In this document: positions 39,638 to 49,157 of the stretch, piece after piece
How positions within the stretch are numbered: the stretch's first letter is position 1
Layout: the number at the start of each line of letters is the position of its first letter
Source of the DNA: Arthrobacter sulfonylureivorans
GTDB lineage: Bacteria; Actinomycetota; Actinomycetes; Actinomycetales; Micrococcaceae
Reading direction: 5' to 3'
Assembly: GCA_004000035.1 (NCBI GenBank)
Contig: RJAE01000001.1
Location: 489,729-553,728 of the forward strand
Length of the DNA: 64,000 nucleotides
Made by a program: the position numbers and the translations under genes
Notes under the pieces: generated by a model
Database searches by the model: none
What the model saw: only the letters and a program-made list of their open reading frames with translations
Told to the model about the DNA's origin: nothing

Positions 39638-39655
39638 CAGGTCCTGCTTCATCAG

Positions 39656-39728
39656 TGCCCTCGATAGGATTCGAACCTACGGCCTTCTGCTCCGGAGGCA
39701 GACGCTCTATCCCCTGAGCTACGAGGGC
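39656..39728 (-). tRNA. tRNA-Arg (anticodon CCG)
   Basis: On the minus strand the acceptor arms GCCCTCG and CGAGGGC pair perfectly (with discriminator A); the D arm is GCTC-AGGGGATA-GAGC, the anticodon arm TCTGC-CTCCGGA-GCAGA with anticodon CCG (reads CGG), the variable loop AGGCC, and the T arm GTAGG-TTCGAAT-CCTAT. 73 bases, CCA not encoded. It lies divergently beside argS, its own synthetase gene. Confidence 0.95.
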
Positions 39729-39920
39729 GCGGCACCGGCTGTTCGCCTGATGCCCTGCGGGACCTATTGAGCTTATCAGCATCCGACCCGCCAGAAGAAA
39801 TGCGCAACGCTGCACGCTTGAAGCACCGTTGTGGGGGAGCGGCCGCGCCCTCCGCGAAAGCTCGGTGCGAGCCCCGTCACAGCCGGGCCGTGGAAAGCCG
39901 GGCGGCAGAAGCGATTGCCC

Positions 39921-39926
39921 TATGCT
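39921..39926 (+). promoter_or_regulatory. -10 box for a leaderless argS transcript
   Basis: TATGCT ends six bases before the GTG at 39933, and TGTGGG in between is not placed as a ribosome site. The remaining 190 bases between tRNA-Arg and argS are GC-rich with some self-complementarity but nothing I recognise. Confidence 0.5.
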
Positions 39927-39932
39927 TGTGGG

Positions 39933-41576
39933 GTGACTCCTGAAGAACTTTCCGCTGCCATTGCCGCCTGCCTGCAGGCCGCCGTCGACGCCGGCGATTT
40001 CGCCGTCGAAATGCCGGACGAGGTCCGGGTGGAGCGTCCGAAGAACCGGGAGCATGGGGACTGGGCCACCAACATTGCCATGCAGCTGGGCAAGAAGGCC
40101 GGCATGAATCCGCGCCAGTTTGCTGAGATTCTCAGTGCCCGTCTGGAGAAGATCGACGGCGTCGCCCGGGTTGAGATTGCCGGGCCAGGCTTCCTCAACA
40201 TCACCGTGGATGCCGCCGCGGCCGGCCTGCTCGCCAAGAGCATCGTCGAAGCGGGAACCGGCTACGGCACCAGCGACGACCTGGCCGGGCAGCGCATCAA
40301 CCTGGAATTCGTCTCCGCCAACCCCACCGGGCCGATCCACCTGGGCGGCACCCGCTGGGCCGCGCTCGGCGATTCGCTGGCGCGCATCCTCGTTGCCCAA
40401 GGCGCGGACGTGGCCCGCGAGTATTACTTCAACGACCACGGCTCGCAGATCGACCGCTTTGCCCGCTCCCTGCTGGCGAAAGCCAAGGGCGAGCCGGCGC
40501 CTGAGGACGGCTACGGCGGAGACTACATCGCCGACATCGCCAACGCGGTGCTGGCACAGAACCCGGACGCGCTCTCCGCCGCGGACCCGCAGGAAGAATT
40601 CCGCAGTCGCGGCGTGGAGCTGATGTTCACGGCCATCAAGAAATCGCTGCACGAATTCGGTGTGGACTTCGATGTGTACTTCCACGAGAATTCGCTGTTC
40701 GAGGACGGCGCCGTCGAGAAGTTGCTGGAAGAGCTGAAAGGCTCCGGCAGCCTCTACTTCAACGACGGCGCGTGGTGGCTGAAGTCCACCGACTTCGGCG
40801 ATGACAAAGACCGCGTGGTCATCAAATCGGACGGCAACGCAGCCTACATCGCCGGCGACATCGCCTACTTCAAGAACAAACGCGACCGCGGATTCGACCT
40901 GTGCATCTACATGCTCGGCGCCGACCACCACGGCTACGTCGCTCGGCTCAAGGCCGCCGCGGCCGCGATGGGCGACAGCGCCGACCGGGTGGAAGTGCTG
41001 ATCGGCCAGATGGTCAACCTGGTTAAGGACGGCAAGCCGATGCGGATGTCCAAGCGCGCCGGCACCGTGGTGACCATGGAGGACCTCGTCGACGCAGTGG
41101 GCGTGGATGCGGCCAGATATGCCCTGACCCGCTCGCACGCCGATTCGAACATCGACATTGACCTGGACCTGCTGGTGAAGCACAGCAACGACAACCCGGT
41201 CTACTACGTGCAGTACGCCCACGCACGCACCTGCGCCGTCGCCCGCAATGCTGCCGCCTCCGGCGTGGAACGCAGCGCGTTCGACGCCTCGCTGCTGGAC
41301 CACGCCACCGAGAATGAACTGCTGGCCGTGCTGGGCGCCTACCCGTCGGTGGTGGCCATGGCTGCGAAGTTCCGCGAACCGCACCGCGTCGCCCGCCACC
41401 TGGAAGTCATCGCCGGCGCCTACCACCGCTGGTACGACGCCTGCCGCGTCACCCCGATTGGCGACGGCGAAGTTACCGACACGCACCGTACCCGGCTGTG
41501 GTTGAACACCGCCGTGACCCAGGTGCTGGCCAACGGCCTTGACCTGCTGGGCGTCAGCGCCCCGGAGAGGATGTAA
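39933..41576 (+). CDS. argS: Arginyl-tRNA synthetase
   Basis: 547 residues from the GTG at 39933. The Add-1 domain is at the N-terminus; the HIGH-like motif is [10 protein letters not shown] (130-139), the KMSKS-like motif is RMSKRAGT (~residue 370), and the DALR anticodon-binding domain closes the protein. First gene of the block argS-lysA-hom-thrC-thrB-rho that is shared with mycobacteria. A longer frame from 39831 has no ribosome site; the -10 box six bases upstream decides the start. The stop overlaps the lysA start (TAATG). Confidence 0.96.
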   Translation: MTPEELSAAIAACLQAAVDAGDFAVEMPDEVRVERPKNREHGDWATNIAMQLGKKAGMNPRQFAEILSARLEKIDGVARVEIAGPGFLNITVDAAAAGLLAKSIVEAGTGYGTSDDLAGQRINLEFVSANPTGPIHLGGTRWAALGDSLARILVAQGADVAREYYFNDHGSQIDRFARSLLAKAKGEPAPEDGYGGDYIADIANAVLAQNPDALSAADPQEEFRSRGVELMFTAIKKSLHEFGVDFDVYFHENSLFEDGAVEKLLEELKGSGSLYFNDGAWWLKSTDFGDDKDRVVIKSDGNAAYIAGDIAYFKNKRDRGFDLCIYMLGADHHGYVARLKAAAAAMGDSADRVEVLIGQMVNLVKDGKPMRMSKRAGTVVTMEDLVDAVGVDAARYALTRSHADSNIDIDLDLLVKHSNDNPVYYVQYAHARTCAVARNAAASGVERSAFDASLLDHATENELLAVLGAYPSVVAMAAKFREPHRVARHLEVIAGAYHRWYDACRVTPIGDGEVTDTHRTRLWLNTAVTQVLANGLDLLGVSAPERM

Positions 41577-43060
41577 TGCCCGCAGCACACGAATCCGGCG
41601 CCGCGTCTGGCCTGGCCCCGGACTGGCTGACCTGCCCGCAGGATGTCAATGCGCTGGACGCCAAGCTGTGGGCCCAGGACGTGGCCCGCGGTGCAGCCGG
41701 AGAGCTGGAAGTCTCCGGCATCGGCGTCGGCGAGCTCAAGGAGCAGTTCGGCACGCCGCTGTTTGTGGTGTCCGAGGACGACTTCCGCGCCCGCGCGCGT
41801 GCCTTCAAACAGGCCTTCGACGATGCCTTCAGCTCGCTCTGTGGCGGCGTGGACGTCTACTACGCCGGCAAGGCGTTCCTCAGCGTGGAAATTGCCCGCT
41901 GGGTGGCCCAGGAAGGGCTTCGGCTGGATACCTGCAGCGGCGGGGAACTGGCCGTTGCCGCCCGCGCGGGCATCCCCGGGGAAAACCTGGGCCTGCACGG
42001 CAACAACAAGTCGGACGCCGAAATCCACCGCGCCCTGGACATGGGGCTGGGCCGCATCGTGGTGGACAGCCTCGATGAACTGGCACGGGTCGGCGCCATC
42101 GCGGCCGCCCGCGGCGAGATGGCCAACGTGATGCTGCGGCTGACCCCCGGCGTGCACGCGCACACGCACGAGTTCATTGCCACCGCGCACGAAGACCAGA
42201 AGTTCGGCCTCTCGATGGCCGGCGCCGGCCAGAAGCGGGAGGGCGCGGAGCACGACGCCGGGGCGCCGGCTCAGTCCGCGGGCTCGCCCGCCGCGCAGGC
42301 CGTGGCGGCGGCGCTGGCGCACGAGTCGATCAACCTGCTGGGCCTGCACTGCCATATCGGCTCGCAGATCTTCGAGCCCGAAGGTTTCGCGCTGGCGGCC
42401 GAGCGGCTGCTGACCTTCGTGGCGCAGGTCCGCGACGAACACGGCGTTGACCTGCATGAACTCGATCTGGGCGGCGGCTACGGCATTGCCTACACCGAAG
42501 CCGACACCCCGCGGCCGCCGGCCGAACTCGCCCAGGCGATGGCCGCCGTCGTGCGCGCTGCCACCGAGCGGCTGGGCATCCCGGTGCCGCGGATCTCGAT
42601 TGAGCCGGGCCGCGCGATCGCCGGGCCCACCACCTTCACCCTCTACTCGGCCGGCACCCGGAAGACCGTGCAGGTGGACGTGGACGGCGGCGGAAGCCGT
42701 CCCCGGCGCTACGTGTCCGTGGACGGCGGCATGAGCGACAACGCCCGCCCGGTGCTCTACGACGCCGATTATTCGGCCGTGTTGGCTTCCCGTGTGACGG
42801 AGGCAGCGCCGATTATTTCCCGTGTGGTTGGTAAACACTGCGAGAGCGGTGACATTGTAGTCAGGAACGTTTACCTGCCCGAGGACATCGAGGCGGGGGA
42901 CCTGCTGGCGGTGCCGGCGACCGGGGCCTATTGTTGGGCGCTTTCCAGCAACTACAACTATGTGGCCCGGCCGCCTGTGGTTGCCGTGCGCGGCGGCGAG
43001 GCGCGGTTGATCATCCGCGGCGAAACCGAAGACGACCTGCTGGCCCGCGACCTGGGCTGA
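41576..43060 (+). CDS. lysA: Diaminopimelate decarboxylase
   Basis: 494 residues, slightly long. PLP-binding Lys99 sits in DVYYAGKAFL; the SGGELAVA and GLHCHIGSQIF blocks, DLGGGYGIAYT, SIEPGRAIAGPT and the CESGDI loop are all present. It makes L-lysine from meso-diaminopimelate. Residues ~217-245 are a low-complexity insertion (KREGAEHDAGAPAQSAGSP) just before the conserved INLLGLHCHIG strand, which explains the extra length. The start overlaps argS by one base, as in the usual argS-lysA operon. Confidence 0.95.
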   Translation: MPAAHESGAASGLAPDWLTCPQDVNALDAKLWAQDVARGAAGELEVSGIGVGELKEQFGTPLFVVSEDDFRARARAFKQAFDDAFSSLCGGVDVYYAGKAFLSVEIARWVAQEGLRLDTCSGGELAVAARAGIPGENLGLHGNNKSDAEIHRALDMGLGRIVVDSLDELARVGAIAAARGEMANVMLRLTPGVHAHTHEFIATAHEDQKFGLSMAGAGQKREGAEHDAGAPAQSAGSPAAQAVAAALAHESINLLGLHCHIGSQIFEPEGFALAAERLLTFVAQVRDEHGVDLHELDLGGGYGIAYTEADTPRPPAELAQAMAAVVRAATERLGIPVPRISIEPGRAIAGPTTFTLYSAGTRKTVQVDVDGGGSRPRRYVSVDGGMSDNARPVLYDADYSAVLASRVTEAAPIISRVVGKHCESGDIVVRNVYLPEDIEAGDLLAVPATGAYCWALSSNYNYVARPPVVAVRGGEARLIIRGETEDDLLARDLG

Positions 43061-43116
43061 CCCCCGGCGGGCAGCAGGCATGGCGAGCGAGATAAAAGAC
43101 TGAGAGTTTGGGCAGC

Positions 43117-44442
43117 ATGAAAACGCTGAAAGTAGCACTGTTGGGATGCGGGAACGTCGGAGCCCAGGTGGCCCGGATCCTGATTGACGACGCCGAAGTG
43201 CTCGCCGCGCGTACCGGCGCACGGCTGCAACTGACCGGGATCGCCGTGCGCGACGTCGCCGCCAAGCGAACCGTGGACCTGCCAGCCGAGCTGTTCACCA
43301 CCGAGGCCGAGCCGCTGATCAAGGACGCCGACATCGTGATCGAGCTGCTCGGCGGGCTGGAACCGGCGCGGACGCTGATCCGCAGCGCCATCGACAACGG
43401 CGCCGCCGTCGTCACCGGTAACAAGGCACTGCTGGCGGCCGACGGCCAGGACCTGTACGCCCGCGCCGACGAAGCCGGCGTCGAGCTTTCCTTCGAAGCC
43501 GCGGTTGCCGGCGCCATTCCGCTGCTGCGGCCCATCCGCGAGTCGCTGGCAGGTGACCGCATCACCAAGGTGATGGGCATCGTCAACGGCACCACCAACT
43601 ACATCCTGGACCAGATGGATTCCACCGGCGCCCAGTTTGCCGACGCGCTGGCCGCAGCGCAGGAACTCGGCTACGCCGAAGCCGATCCCACCGCCGACGT
43701 CGAAGGCCATGACGCCGCAGCCAAGGGAGCCATCCTCGCCGAGCTGGCCTTCCACACCCCGTTCGATCTGGCCAACGTCCAGTGCCAGGGCATCAGCTCC
43801 ATCACGGCGGACGACATTGCCGCGGCCAAGGACGCCGGCTACGTGATCAAGCTGCTCTCCATCGCCGAACGGCTGCGCGGCCTCGACGGCCGCGAGGGCG
43901 TGGCCGTGCGCGTCCACCCGACCCTGCTGCCCCGCCAGCACCCGCTGGCAGCCGTGCACGGAGCTTTCAACGCGGTCTTCGTGGAGGCCGAAAACGCCGG
44001 CGAGATGATGTTCTACGGCCAGGGCGCCGGCGGGGCGCCGACCGCCTCCGCCGTGCTGGGCGATGTGGTCAGCGCCGGCCGACGCATGGTTGGCGGCGGC
44101 CCGGGACGGACCGAGACCGCCACGGTCCAGTTGCCCGCCGTCGGACTGGACTCGATCAAGACCAGCTACTACATCGGCCTGGACGTGGCCGACCAGCCGG
44201 GCGTGCTGTCCCAGATTGCCGGCGTCTTCGCCGAGCACGGCGTCTCCATCGAGACGATGCGCCAAACCATTCATGCCGAAGACCCCCATGACACTGCCAA
44301 CGACGGCGGCCAGGTGACCGCGGAGCTGCGCTTCGTCACGCACCGGGCGTCCGAGGCTTCGCTGGCCGCGACGGTCGAAGCCGTGCGCGGGCTCGACATT
44401 GTCAACGCTGTTATCTCTGTCCTGCGAGTAGAAGGAATCTAA
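43117..44442 (+). CDS. hom: Homoserine dehydrogenase
   Basis: 441 residues from the ATG at 43117. NAD(P)-binding GCGNVG (10-15), GANKALLA-type TGNKALLAADG, the substrate-binding GIVNGTTNYIL and EADPTADVEGHDAAAK, and a C-terminal ACT domain (~350-430; GLDVADQPGVLSQIAGVFAEHGVSIE) for threonine feedback. It forms homoserine from aspartate semialdehyde. A TTG three codons upstream is an alternative start. The 56-base gap after lysA contains an AT-rich patch that could hold a weak promoter. Confidence 0.95.
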   Translation: MKTLKVALLGCGNVGAQVARILIDDAEVLAARTGARLQLTGIAVRDVAAKRTVDLPAELFTTEAEPLIKDADIVIELLGGLEPARTLIRSAIDNGAAVVTGNKALLAADGQDLYARADEAGVELSFEAAVAGAIPLLRPIRESLAGDRITKVMGIVNGTTNYILDQMDSTGAQFADALAAAQELGYAEADPTADVEGHDAAAKGAILAELAFHTPFDLANVQCQGISSITADDIAAAKDAGYVIKLLSIAERLRGLDGREGVAVRVHPTLLPRQHPLAAVHGAFNAVFVEAENAGEMMFYGQGAGGAPTASAVLGDVVSAGRRMVGGGPGRTETATVQLPAVGLDSIKTSYYIGLDVADQPGVLSQIAGVFAEHGVSIETMRQTIHAEDPHDTANDGGQVTAELRFVTHRASEASLAATVEAVRGLDIVNAVISVLRVEGI

Positions 44443-45543
44443 GTGGCCCACCAATGGCGCGGCGTTATCCGTGAGTACGCGGACCGGCTGCCGGTAACGG
44501 AGCAGACCGAGATCATCACCCTCGGCGAAGGCGGCACCCCGTTGGTGCGGGCCAAGGCCCTCTCCGAGCTGACCGGCTCCGAGGTGTACCTGAAGGTGGA
44601 GGGGATGAATCCCACCGGGTCCTTCAAGGACCGCGGCATGACCATGGCCATGACGGCAGCGGTGGAGGCGGGTGCCAAGGCGGTAGTCTGCGCATCCACC
44701 GGCAACACCTCCGCCTCAGCGGCTGCCTACGCCACCCAGGCCGGGCTGAAATGCGCGGTGCTGGTTCCCGCCGGCAAGATCGCCATGGGCAAGATGAGCC
44801 AGGCGATCGCGCACGGCGCCGAAATCATCCAGATCAACGGCAACTTCGACAACTGCCTGGAAGTAGCCCGCAAACTCTCCGAGGCCTACCCGGTGTTCCT
44901 GGTGAACTCGGTGAACCCGGCACGCATCCAGGGCCAGAAGACGGCGGCCTTCGAGACAGTTGACTACCTGGGCGACGCCCCGGACATCCACGTGATGCCG
45001 GTGGGCAACGCAGGCAACATCACCGCCTACTGGAAGGGCTACCAGGAGTACGCCGCGCCGTACGAGTCGGCCACTGCCGGCATGCTCGGCCCGGTCGCCA
45101 CCAAGACCCCGACGCTGTGGGGCTTCCAGGCCGCCGGTGCCGCCCCGCTGGTGCTGGGACACCCGGTGACCGAACCGGAGACCATCGCCACCGCGATCCG
45201 GATCGGCAACCCGGCCTCCTGGGACACCGCCATCGCTGCCCGCGACGAGTCCGGCGGGCTGATCGATTCCGTGACCGACGACGAGATCCTGGCCGCGCAC
45301 CGCTGGCTGTCCTCGAAGGAGGGCGTCTTCGTCGAGCCGGGCTCTGCTGCAGGCGTGGCCGGCGTGATCAAGAAGCACGCCGCCGGCGAAGTGCCGTCTG
45401 GCAAGACCATCGTCATTACCGTCACAGGTCACGGCCTGAAGGACCCGCAGTGGGCACTGCGAACCGAGGATGGCAGCGAAGCGTCGCCGATCAAGGTGGA
45501 CTTCGACGTGGTCAGCGTGGCCGCCGCCCTGGGTCTTGAGTAG
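44443..45543 (+). CDS. thrC: Threonine synthase
   Basis: 366 residues. PLP-binding Lys62 in [11 protein letters not shown]; the phosphate-binding loop is SVGNAG-like [12 protein letters not shown]. Converts O-phosphohomoserine to threonine. The GTG start follows the hom stop directly (TAAGTG) with AAGGA seven bases upstream inside hom, so the two are translationally linked. The length matches the short (F-type) bacterial enzymes. Confidence 0.95.
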   Translation: MAHQWRGVIREYADRLPVTEQTEIITLGEGGTPLVRAKALSELTGSEVYLKVEGMNPTGSFKDRGMTMAMTAAVEAGAKAVVCASTGNTSASAAAYATQAGLKCAVLVPAGKIAMGKMSQAIAHGAEIIQINGNFDNCLEVARKLSEAYPVFLVNSVNPARIQGQKTAAFETVDYLGDAPDIHVMPVGNAGNITAYWKGYQEYAAPYESATAGMLGPVATKTPTLWGFQAAGAAPLVLGHPVTEPETIATAIRIGNPASWDTAIAARDESGGLIDSVTDDEILAAHRWLSSKEGVFVEPGSAAGVAGVIKKHAAGEVPSGKTIVITVTGHGLKDPQWALRTEDGSEASPIKVDFDVVSVAAALGLE

Positions 45544-45571
45544 CAGCACCTTGGCAGGGGAGGACGCCGCG

Positions 45572-46522
45572 GTGGCCGGCCGCATAGCGCCCGGCCAGCG
45601 CATCACGGTGCGGGTGCCGGCCACCAGCGCCAACCTGGGTCCGGGCTTCGACAGCCTGGGCCTGGCCCTGGCGTTCTATGACACCGTCACGGTGGAGTCG
45701 ACCGACGACGGCGTCTTCCAGGCGTCCGTCACGGGCGAAGGCGCGGCCAACCTGCCCACGGACGAATCACACCTCATCATCCGCACCCTGCGCAGCACGC
45801 TGCGCCAGGCCGGGTACGACGCCGGTGGGTTGCGTCTGGAAGCCGAAAACCTGATCCCGCATGGGCGGGGGATGGGTTCCTCCGCCGCCGCGGTGGTGTC
45901 CGCAGTGCTGTTGGCCAATGCCCTGCTTCCGGAGCAGGAACGCCTGGGCGCCGGGAAGATCCTGCAGATCTGTTCCGGCCTGGAAGGCCACCCCGACAAC
46001 GTGGCGCCGGCCCTGAGCGGCCAGTTGGCCATCTCCTGGGAGGAAGTCGGGGTGTTCTACAGCACCTGTGTTCCGATCTGCCATGACATCGTGCCGGTGG
46101 TGGCGATTCCCTCCTATGAACTCTCCACCGAAACGGCACGTAATCTGCTGCCCGCTTCGGTGCCGCACCACGTTGCTGCCGCGAATTCCGGCCGCGCCGC
46201 ACTGCTGGTCCAGGCACTCACCCGCGACCCGTCCCTGTTGCGGGCCGGAACCGAAGAGTGGCTGCATCAACGGCACCGGGCACCGGCCATGGAACCCAGT
46301 GCCGCGCTCATCGATGCGCTGCGCAGCCAGGGCCATGCCGCCGTCGTCTCCGGCGCCGGACCCACCGTCATGACGCTCGCCGCGGATGAGGCGGAAGCGG
46401 CGCAGGTCCAGAAGGCCATCGCCGCCCACCTGGAGCAGCACGACATGCCGGGGGGTTGGCGTGTTCTGAAACTGGCAGTGGACACAGATGGTGCTAAAGT
46501 GGAAGTGCACCCCCGGGATTAA
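45572..46522 (+). CDS. thrB: Homoserine kinase
   Basis: 316 residues from the GTG at 45572, which has GGAGG eight bases upstream; upstream starts in frame overlap thrC. GHMP kinase motifs: VPATSANLGPGFDSLGLAL, the ATP-binding PHGRGMGSSAAAV (96-108) and the late SGAGPTVMTLA. Completes the hom-thrC-thrB threonine set. No clear terminator follows; GGATT/AATCC at the end is too weak. Confidence 0.94.
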   Translation: MAGRIAPGQRITVRVPATSANLGPGFDSLGLALAFYDTVTVESTDDGVFQASVTGEGAANLPTDESHLIIRTLRSTLRQAGYDAGGLRLEAENLIPHGRGMGSSAAAVVSAVLLANALLPEQERLGAGKILQICSGLEGHPDNVAPALSGQLAISWEEVGVFYSTCVPICHDIVPVVAIPSYELSTETARNLLPASVPHHVAAANSGRAALLVQALTRDPSLLRAGTEEWLHQRHRAPAMEPSAALIDALRSQGHAAVVSGAGPTVMTLAADEAEAAQVQKAIAAHLEQHDMPGGWRVLKLAVDTDGAKVEVHPRD

Positions 46523-46844
46523 CCGGCGAGGAATCCTGCCCGGATGCTCCGGATCACGCAAGCCGAGCAGCCGTTGAGGCAGGATCCACGTTCCAGGTGC
46601 AGCCTTTCAGGAGCCTTCCGCGGCACTCAACGGCGTTGCTGTCGGCCATCGGCCGGACAGGACCTCCCTCGTTCCAGCCGGACGGCTTGTTTCAAAGGCT
46701 TTCATATCTGTTCACCCGGACTTTCCTCGGCATGACGCCGCAGGCAATAACGGACCCCGGCCGGGCTTCTCATGCAACGGTCGGGTGGCAAACAACGCGG
46801 TGCGCTTCATATGCACACCGCCCGACGAGGGGGAAGGATCCTTC
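46523..46844 (+). other. 322-bp rho leader region with a possible upstream ORF
   Basis: No hairpin terminator or strong promoter is evident. A frame from ATG 46732 encodes 38 residues and ends in a TGA (46846-46848) that overlaps the rho GTG as GTGA. It has no good ribosome site. Rho genes in other bacteria are autoregulated through long leaders, so the length itself is expected; the upstream ORF is speculative. Confidence 0.4.
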
Positions 46845-48956
46845 GTGACCGAAACCACTGACCTGACTGCAGGTGTGGACACCATAGACTCACCTGCACC
46901 GAAGAGTGCAGGCCTTGCTGGCCTGAAGCTGGCCCAGCTGCAGGTGCTGGCCGGACAGCTCGGCATCACCGGCGGCTCCCGGATGCGCAAGGGCGACCTT
47001 GTCACCGCGATTTCCGACCACCAGCGCGGCTCCTCGGTTGCAGACCGGGCAGCCAAGAAGGTGGACCAGCCGGCGCGCACCGAAACTACTGCTCCGGCCA
47101 AGGAAGCGACCACCGGCACGGCAGGCGAGGGCGCCGGCAGCACGTCCGGCGGTGACCTCAACAAGGCCGCCGAGCGGGTCAGCCGCACCCGCAACCGTAA
47201 CCGCCGCGCCAGCAGCGACGGCACGGTGGCATCTGCCGAAGGCGAGGGCTCGGCCGCGAACACCGCGACCGCCACCGCGGCGCCGGCCGAAGCCCCTGCC
47301 CAGGCTCCCGCCGCGGAGGCCGTCCAGGCCGACGGCGAAGTCCGCCAAGAGCGCCGCGGCCGCGGCCGCAACCGGCGTTCGGACTCCGGTCAGCAGGACG
47401 CAGCCGAGACCAAGACCGATGCCCAGCAGGAAACCGCCGAGGCCGGCAAGCAGGACGAGAAGGAGGGCGGCCAGGACGCCGCCGCGCAGCAGCAGCAGTC
47501 CGGCCGCAGCGAAGGCCAGTCCGACCGCCGCAGCCGCGACCGCACCCGCAACCGCACCGAGGCCGACCGCGACAACCGTCAGGACAGCCGCGACACCCGT
47601 CAGGACAGCCGCGACACCCGTCAGGACAGCCGGGACAACCGTCAGGACGACGGCGAGGACGGTGGCCGCGGACGCAACCGCAACCGCCGCAACCGCCGCG
47701 ACAATGACAGCAACACCCGTTACCGCGACCGCAACGAGCGCCGCCGTGGCCGCGACCGCGGCCCGGACGTCGACGACACCGAGGTCTCCGACGACGATGT
47801 GCTGCTGCCCGTCGCCGGCATCCTGGACGTGCTGGAGAACTACGCCTTCGTGCGCACCTCCGGCTACCTGCCCGGACCGAACGACGTCTACGTATCGCTG
47901 GCCCAGGTCAAGAAGTACAACCTGCGCAAGGGCGACGCCGTCGTGGGTGCCATCCGCGCCCCGCGCGACGGCGATTCGGGCGGCCAGAGCAGCCGGCAGA
48001 AGTTCAACGCGCTGGTCAAGCTCACTTCCGTCAACGGCAAGCCGGTGGAAGACAACAAGGACCGCGTGGACTTCACCAAGCTGGTTCCGCTCTACCCGTC
48101 GGAGCGCCTGCGCCTGGAGACCGAGCCGAAGAAGATCGGCCCCCGTGTCATCGATCTGGTGGCACCGATCGGCAAGGGCCAGCGCGGCCTGATCGTCTCC
48201 CCGCCGAAGGCCGGCAAGACCCTGATCCTGCAGTCCATTGCCAATGCGATCACCACCAACAACCCTGAGGTCCACCTCATGATGGTGCTGGTCGACGAGC
48301 GGCCTGAAGAGGTCACCGACATGCAGCGCACGGTCAAGGGTGAGGTCATTGCCTCCACCTTCGACCGTCCTGCCGACGACCACACCACAGTGGCCGAACT
48401 TGCCATCGAGCGCGCCAAGCGCCTAGTGGAAATGGGCATGGACGTGGTGGTCCTGCTGGACTCGATGACCCGTCTGGGCCGAGCCTACAACCTGGCCGCC
48501 CCGGCGTCCGGCCGCATCCTCTCCGGCGGTGTGGACTCGTCCGCGCTGTACCCGCCGAAGCGCTTCTTCGGTGCCGCCCGCAACATCGAAAACGGCGGCT
48601 CGCTGACCATCCTCGCCACCGCTTTGGTGGAGACCGGGTCCAAGATGGACGAGGTCATCTTCGAGGAATTCAAGGGCACCGGCAACATGGAACTGCGCCT
48701 GTCCCGCTCGCTGGCCGACAAGCGCATCTTCCCGGCCGTCGACGTCAATGCCTCCGGCACCCGCCGCGAGGAGAACCTGCTCTCGCCCGAAGAGGTCAAG
48801 ATCATGTGGCGCCTGCGCCGCGTCCTCTCCGGACTGGACACCCAGCAGGCGCTGGAACTGCTCACCGGCAAGATCCGGGAAACGCAGTCCAACGTGGAGT
48901 TCCTGATGCAAGTCCAGAAGACGACGCTCGGCTCGAAGGCCGAGAACGACAAGTAG
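46845..48956 (+). CDS. rho: Transcription termination factor Rho
   Basis: 703 residues from the GTG at 46845 (GAAGGA seven bases upstream). A SAP-like N-terminal helix domain (KLAQLQVLAGQLGI, MRKGDLVTAI) is followed by an actinobacterial insertion of about 260 residues (~60-320), Ala/Glu-rich then strongly Arg/Asp/Asn/Gln-rich with QDSRDTR repeats. The RNA-binding cold-shock domain starts at ~326 (ILDVLENYAFVRTSGY), Walker A is PPKAGKT (453-459), and the ATPase motor continues to the end with LLDSMTRLGRAYN. Such insertions bind RNA and may promote condensates or loosen substrate choice. Embedded in the conserved thrB-rho-prfA order. Confidence 0.95.
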   Translation: MTETTDLTAGVDTIDSPAPKSAGLAGLKLAQLQVLAGQLGITGGSRMRKGDLVTAISDHQRGSSVADRAAKKVDQPARTETTAPAKEATTGTAGEGAGSTSGGDLNKAAERVSRTRNRNRRASSDGTVASAEGEGSAANTATATAAPAEAPAQAPAAEAVQADGEVRQERRGRGRNRRSDSGQQDAAETKTDAQQETAEAGKQDEKEGGQDAAAQQQQSGRSEGQSDRRSRDRTRNRTEADRDNRQDSRDTRQDSRDTRQDSRDNRQDDGEDGGRGRNRNRRNRRDNDSNTRYRDRNERRRGRDRGPDVDDTEVSDDDVLLPVAGILDVLENYAFVRTSGYLPGPNDVYVSLAQVKKYNLRKGDAVVGAIRAPRDGDSGGQSSRQKFNALVKLTSVNGKPVEDNKDRVDFTKLVPLYPSERLRLETEPKKIGPRVIDLVAPIGKGQRGLIVSPPKAGKTLILQSIANAITTNNPEVHLMMVLVDERPEEVTDMQRTVKGEVIASTFDRPADDHTTVAELAIERAKRLVEMGMDVVVLLDSMTRLGRAYNLAAPASGRILSGGVDSSALYPPKRFFGAARNIENGGSLTILATALVETGSKMDEVIFEEFKGTGNMELRLSRSLADKRIFPAVDVNASGTRREENLLSPEEVKIMWRLRRVLSGLDTQQALELLTGKIRETQSNVEFLMQVQKTTLGSKAENDK
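47578..47649 (+). repeat. 21-bp tandem repeat inside the rho insertion domain
   Basis: Three head-to-tail copies (47578-47598, 47599-47619, 47620-47640) plus nine bases of a fourth. The first two are identical; the third differs at a few positions. Each copy encodes RQDSRDT or RQDSRDN, so copy-number change by slippage would stay in frame and alter the length of the Arg/Asp-rich tract. Confidence 0.9.
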
Positions 48957-48963
48957 CTGCTTT

Positions 48964-49139
48964 ACAGCCGCTGATTTTTTGCCGGCCCCGCCCCTACGCC
49001 GGGCGGCCCAGGATCTCCGATCCTGAGCCGCCCGGCTCCGGTAGGCCCGACAGGGAGATGCCGAGGGACCCGACCCGAGCTTGCGAGGGTTGGGAGGCCT
49101 CGACCGCACTCCCTGGCCGGCAAAAAACTCAGCGGCTGT
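48964..49139. other. Large structured element (three-way junction by inspection) between rho and prfA
   Basis: Outer stem: ACAGCCGCTGA TTTTTT GCCGGCC (48964-48987) pairs with GGCCGGC AAAAAA C TCAGCGGCTGT (49115-49139), 24 bp with one bulged C. Inside, arm one: CCTAC/GTAGG, then GCCGGGCGGC (48998-49007) with GCCGCCCGGC (49027-49036), then AGGAT/ATCCT with a five-base loop. Arm two: CAGGGAG (49051-49057) with CTCCCTG (49109-49115), CGAGG/CCTCG, and CCCGACCC-type pairing with GGGTTGGG around a ten-base loop. Nearly every base is paired. It may be a structured RNA, a complex terminator after rho, or a small mobile palindromic element. It sits exactly where rpmE is found in related actinobacteria. 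Confidence 0.7.
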
Positions 49140-49157
49140 TGCTGTTAAGTCGGCTTT

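Noticed and set aside
39830-39932. Cobalamin-riboswitch-like bases (GGTGCGAG, CCCGTCACAG) before argS
   Set aside because: The conserved B12-box and core order are not present, argS is not a B12-regulated gene, and the -10 box suggests a leaderless message.
39600-41588. 662-codon minus-strand frame opposite argS
   Set aside because: Antisense shadow; it would also run through the tRNA-Arg gene.
47578-47649. Short regular repeats that could suggest a CRISPR array
   Set aside because: They are contiguous 21-base units without spacers, in frame inside rho.
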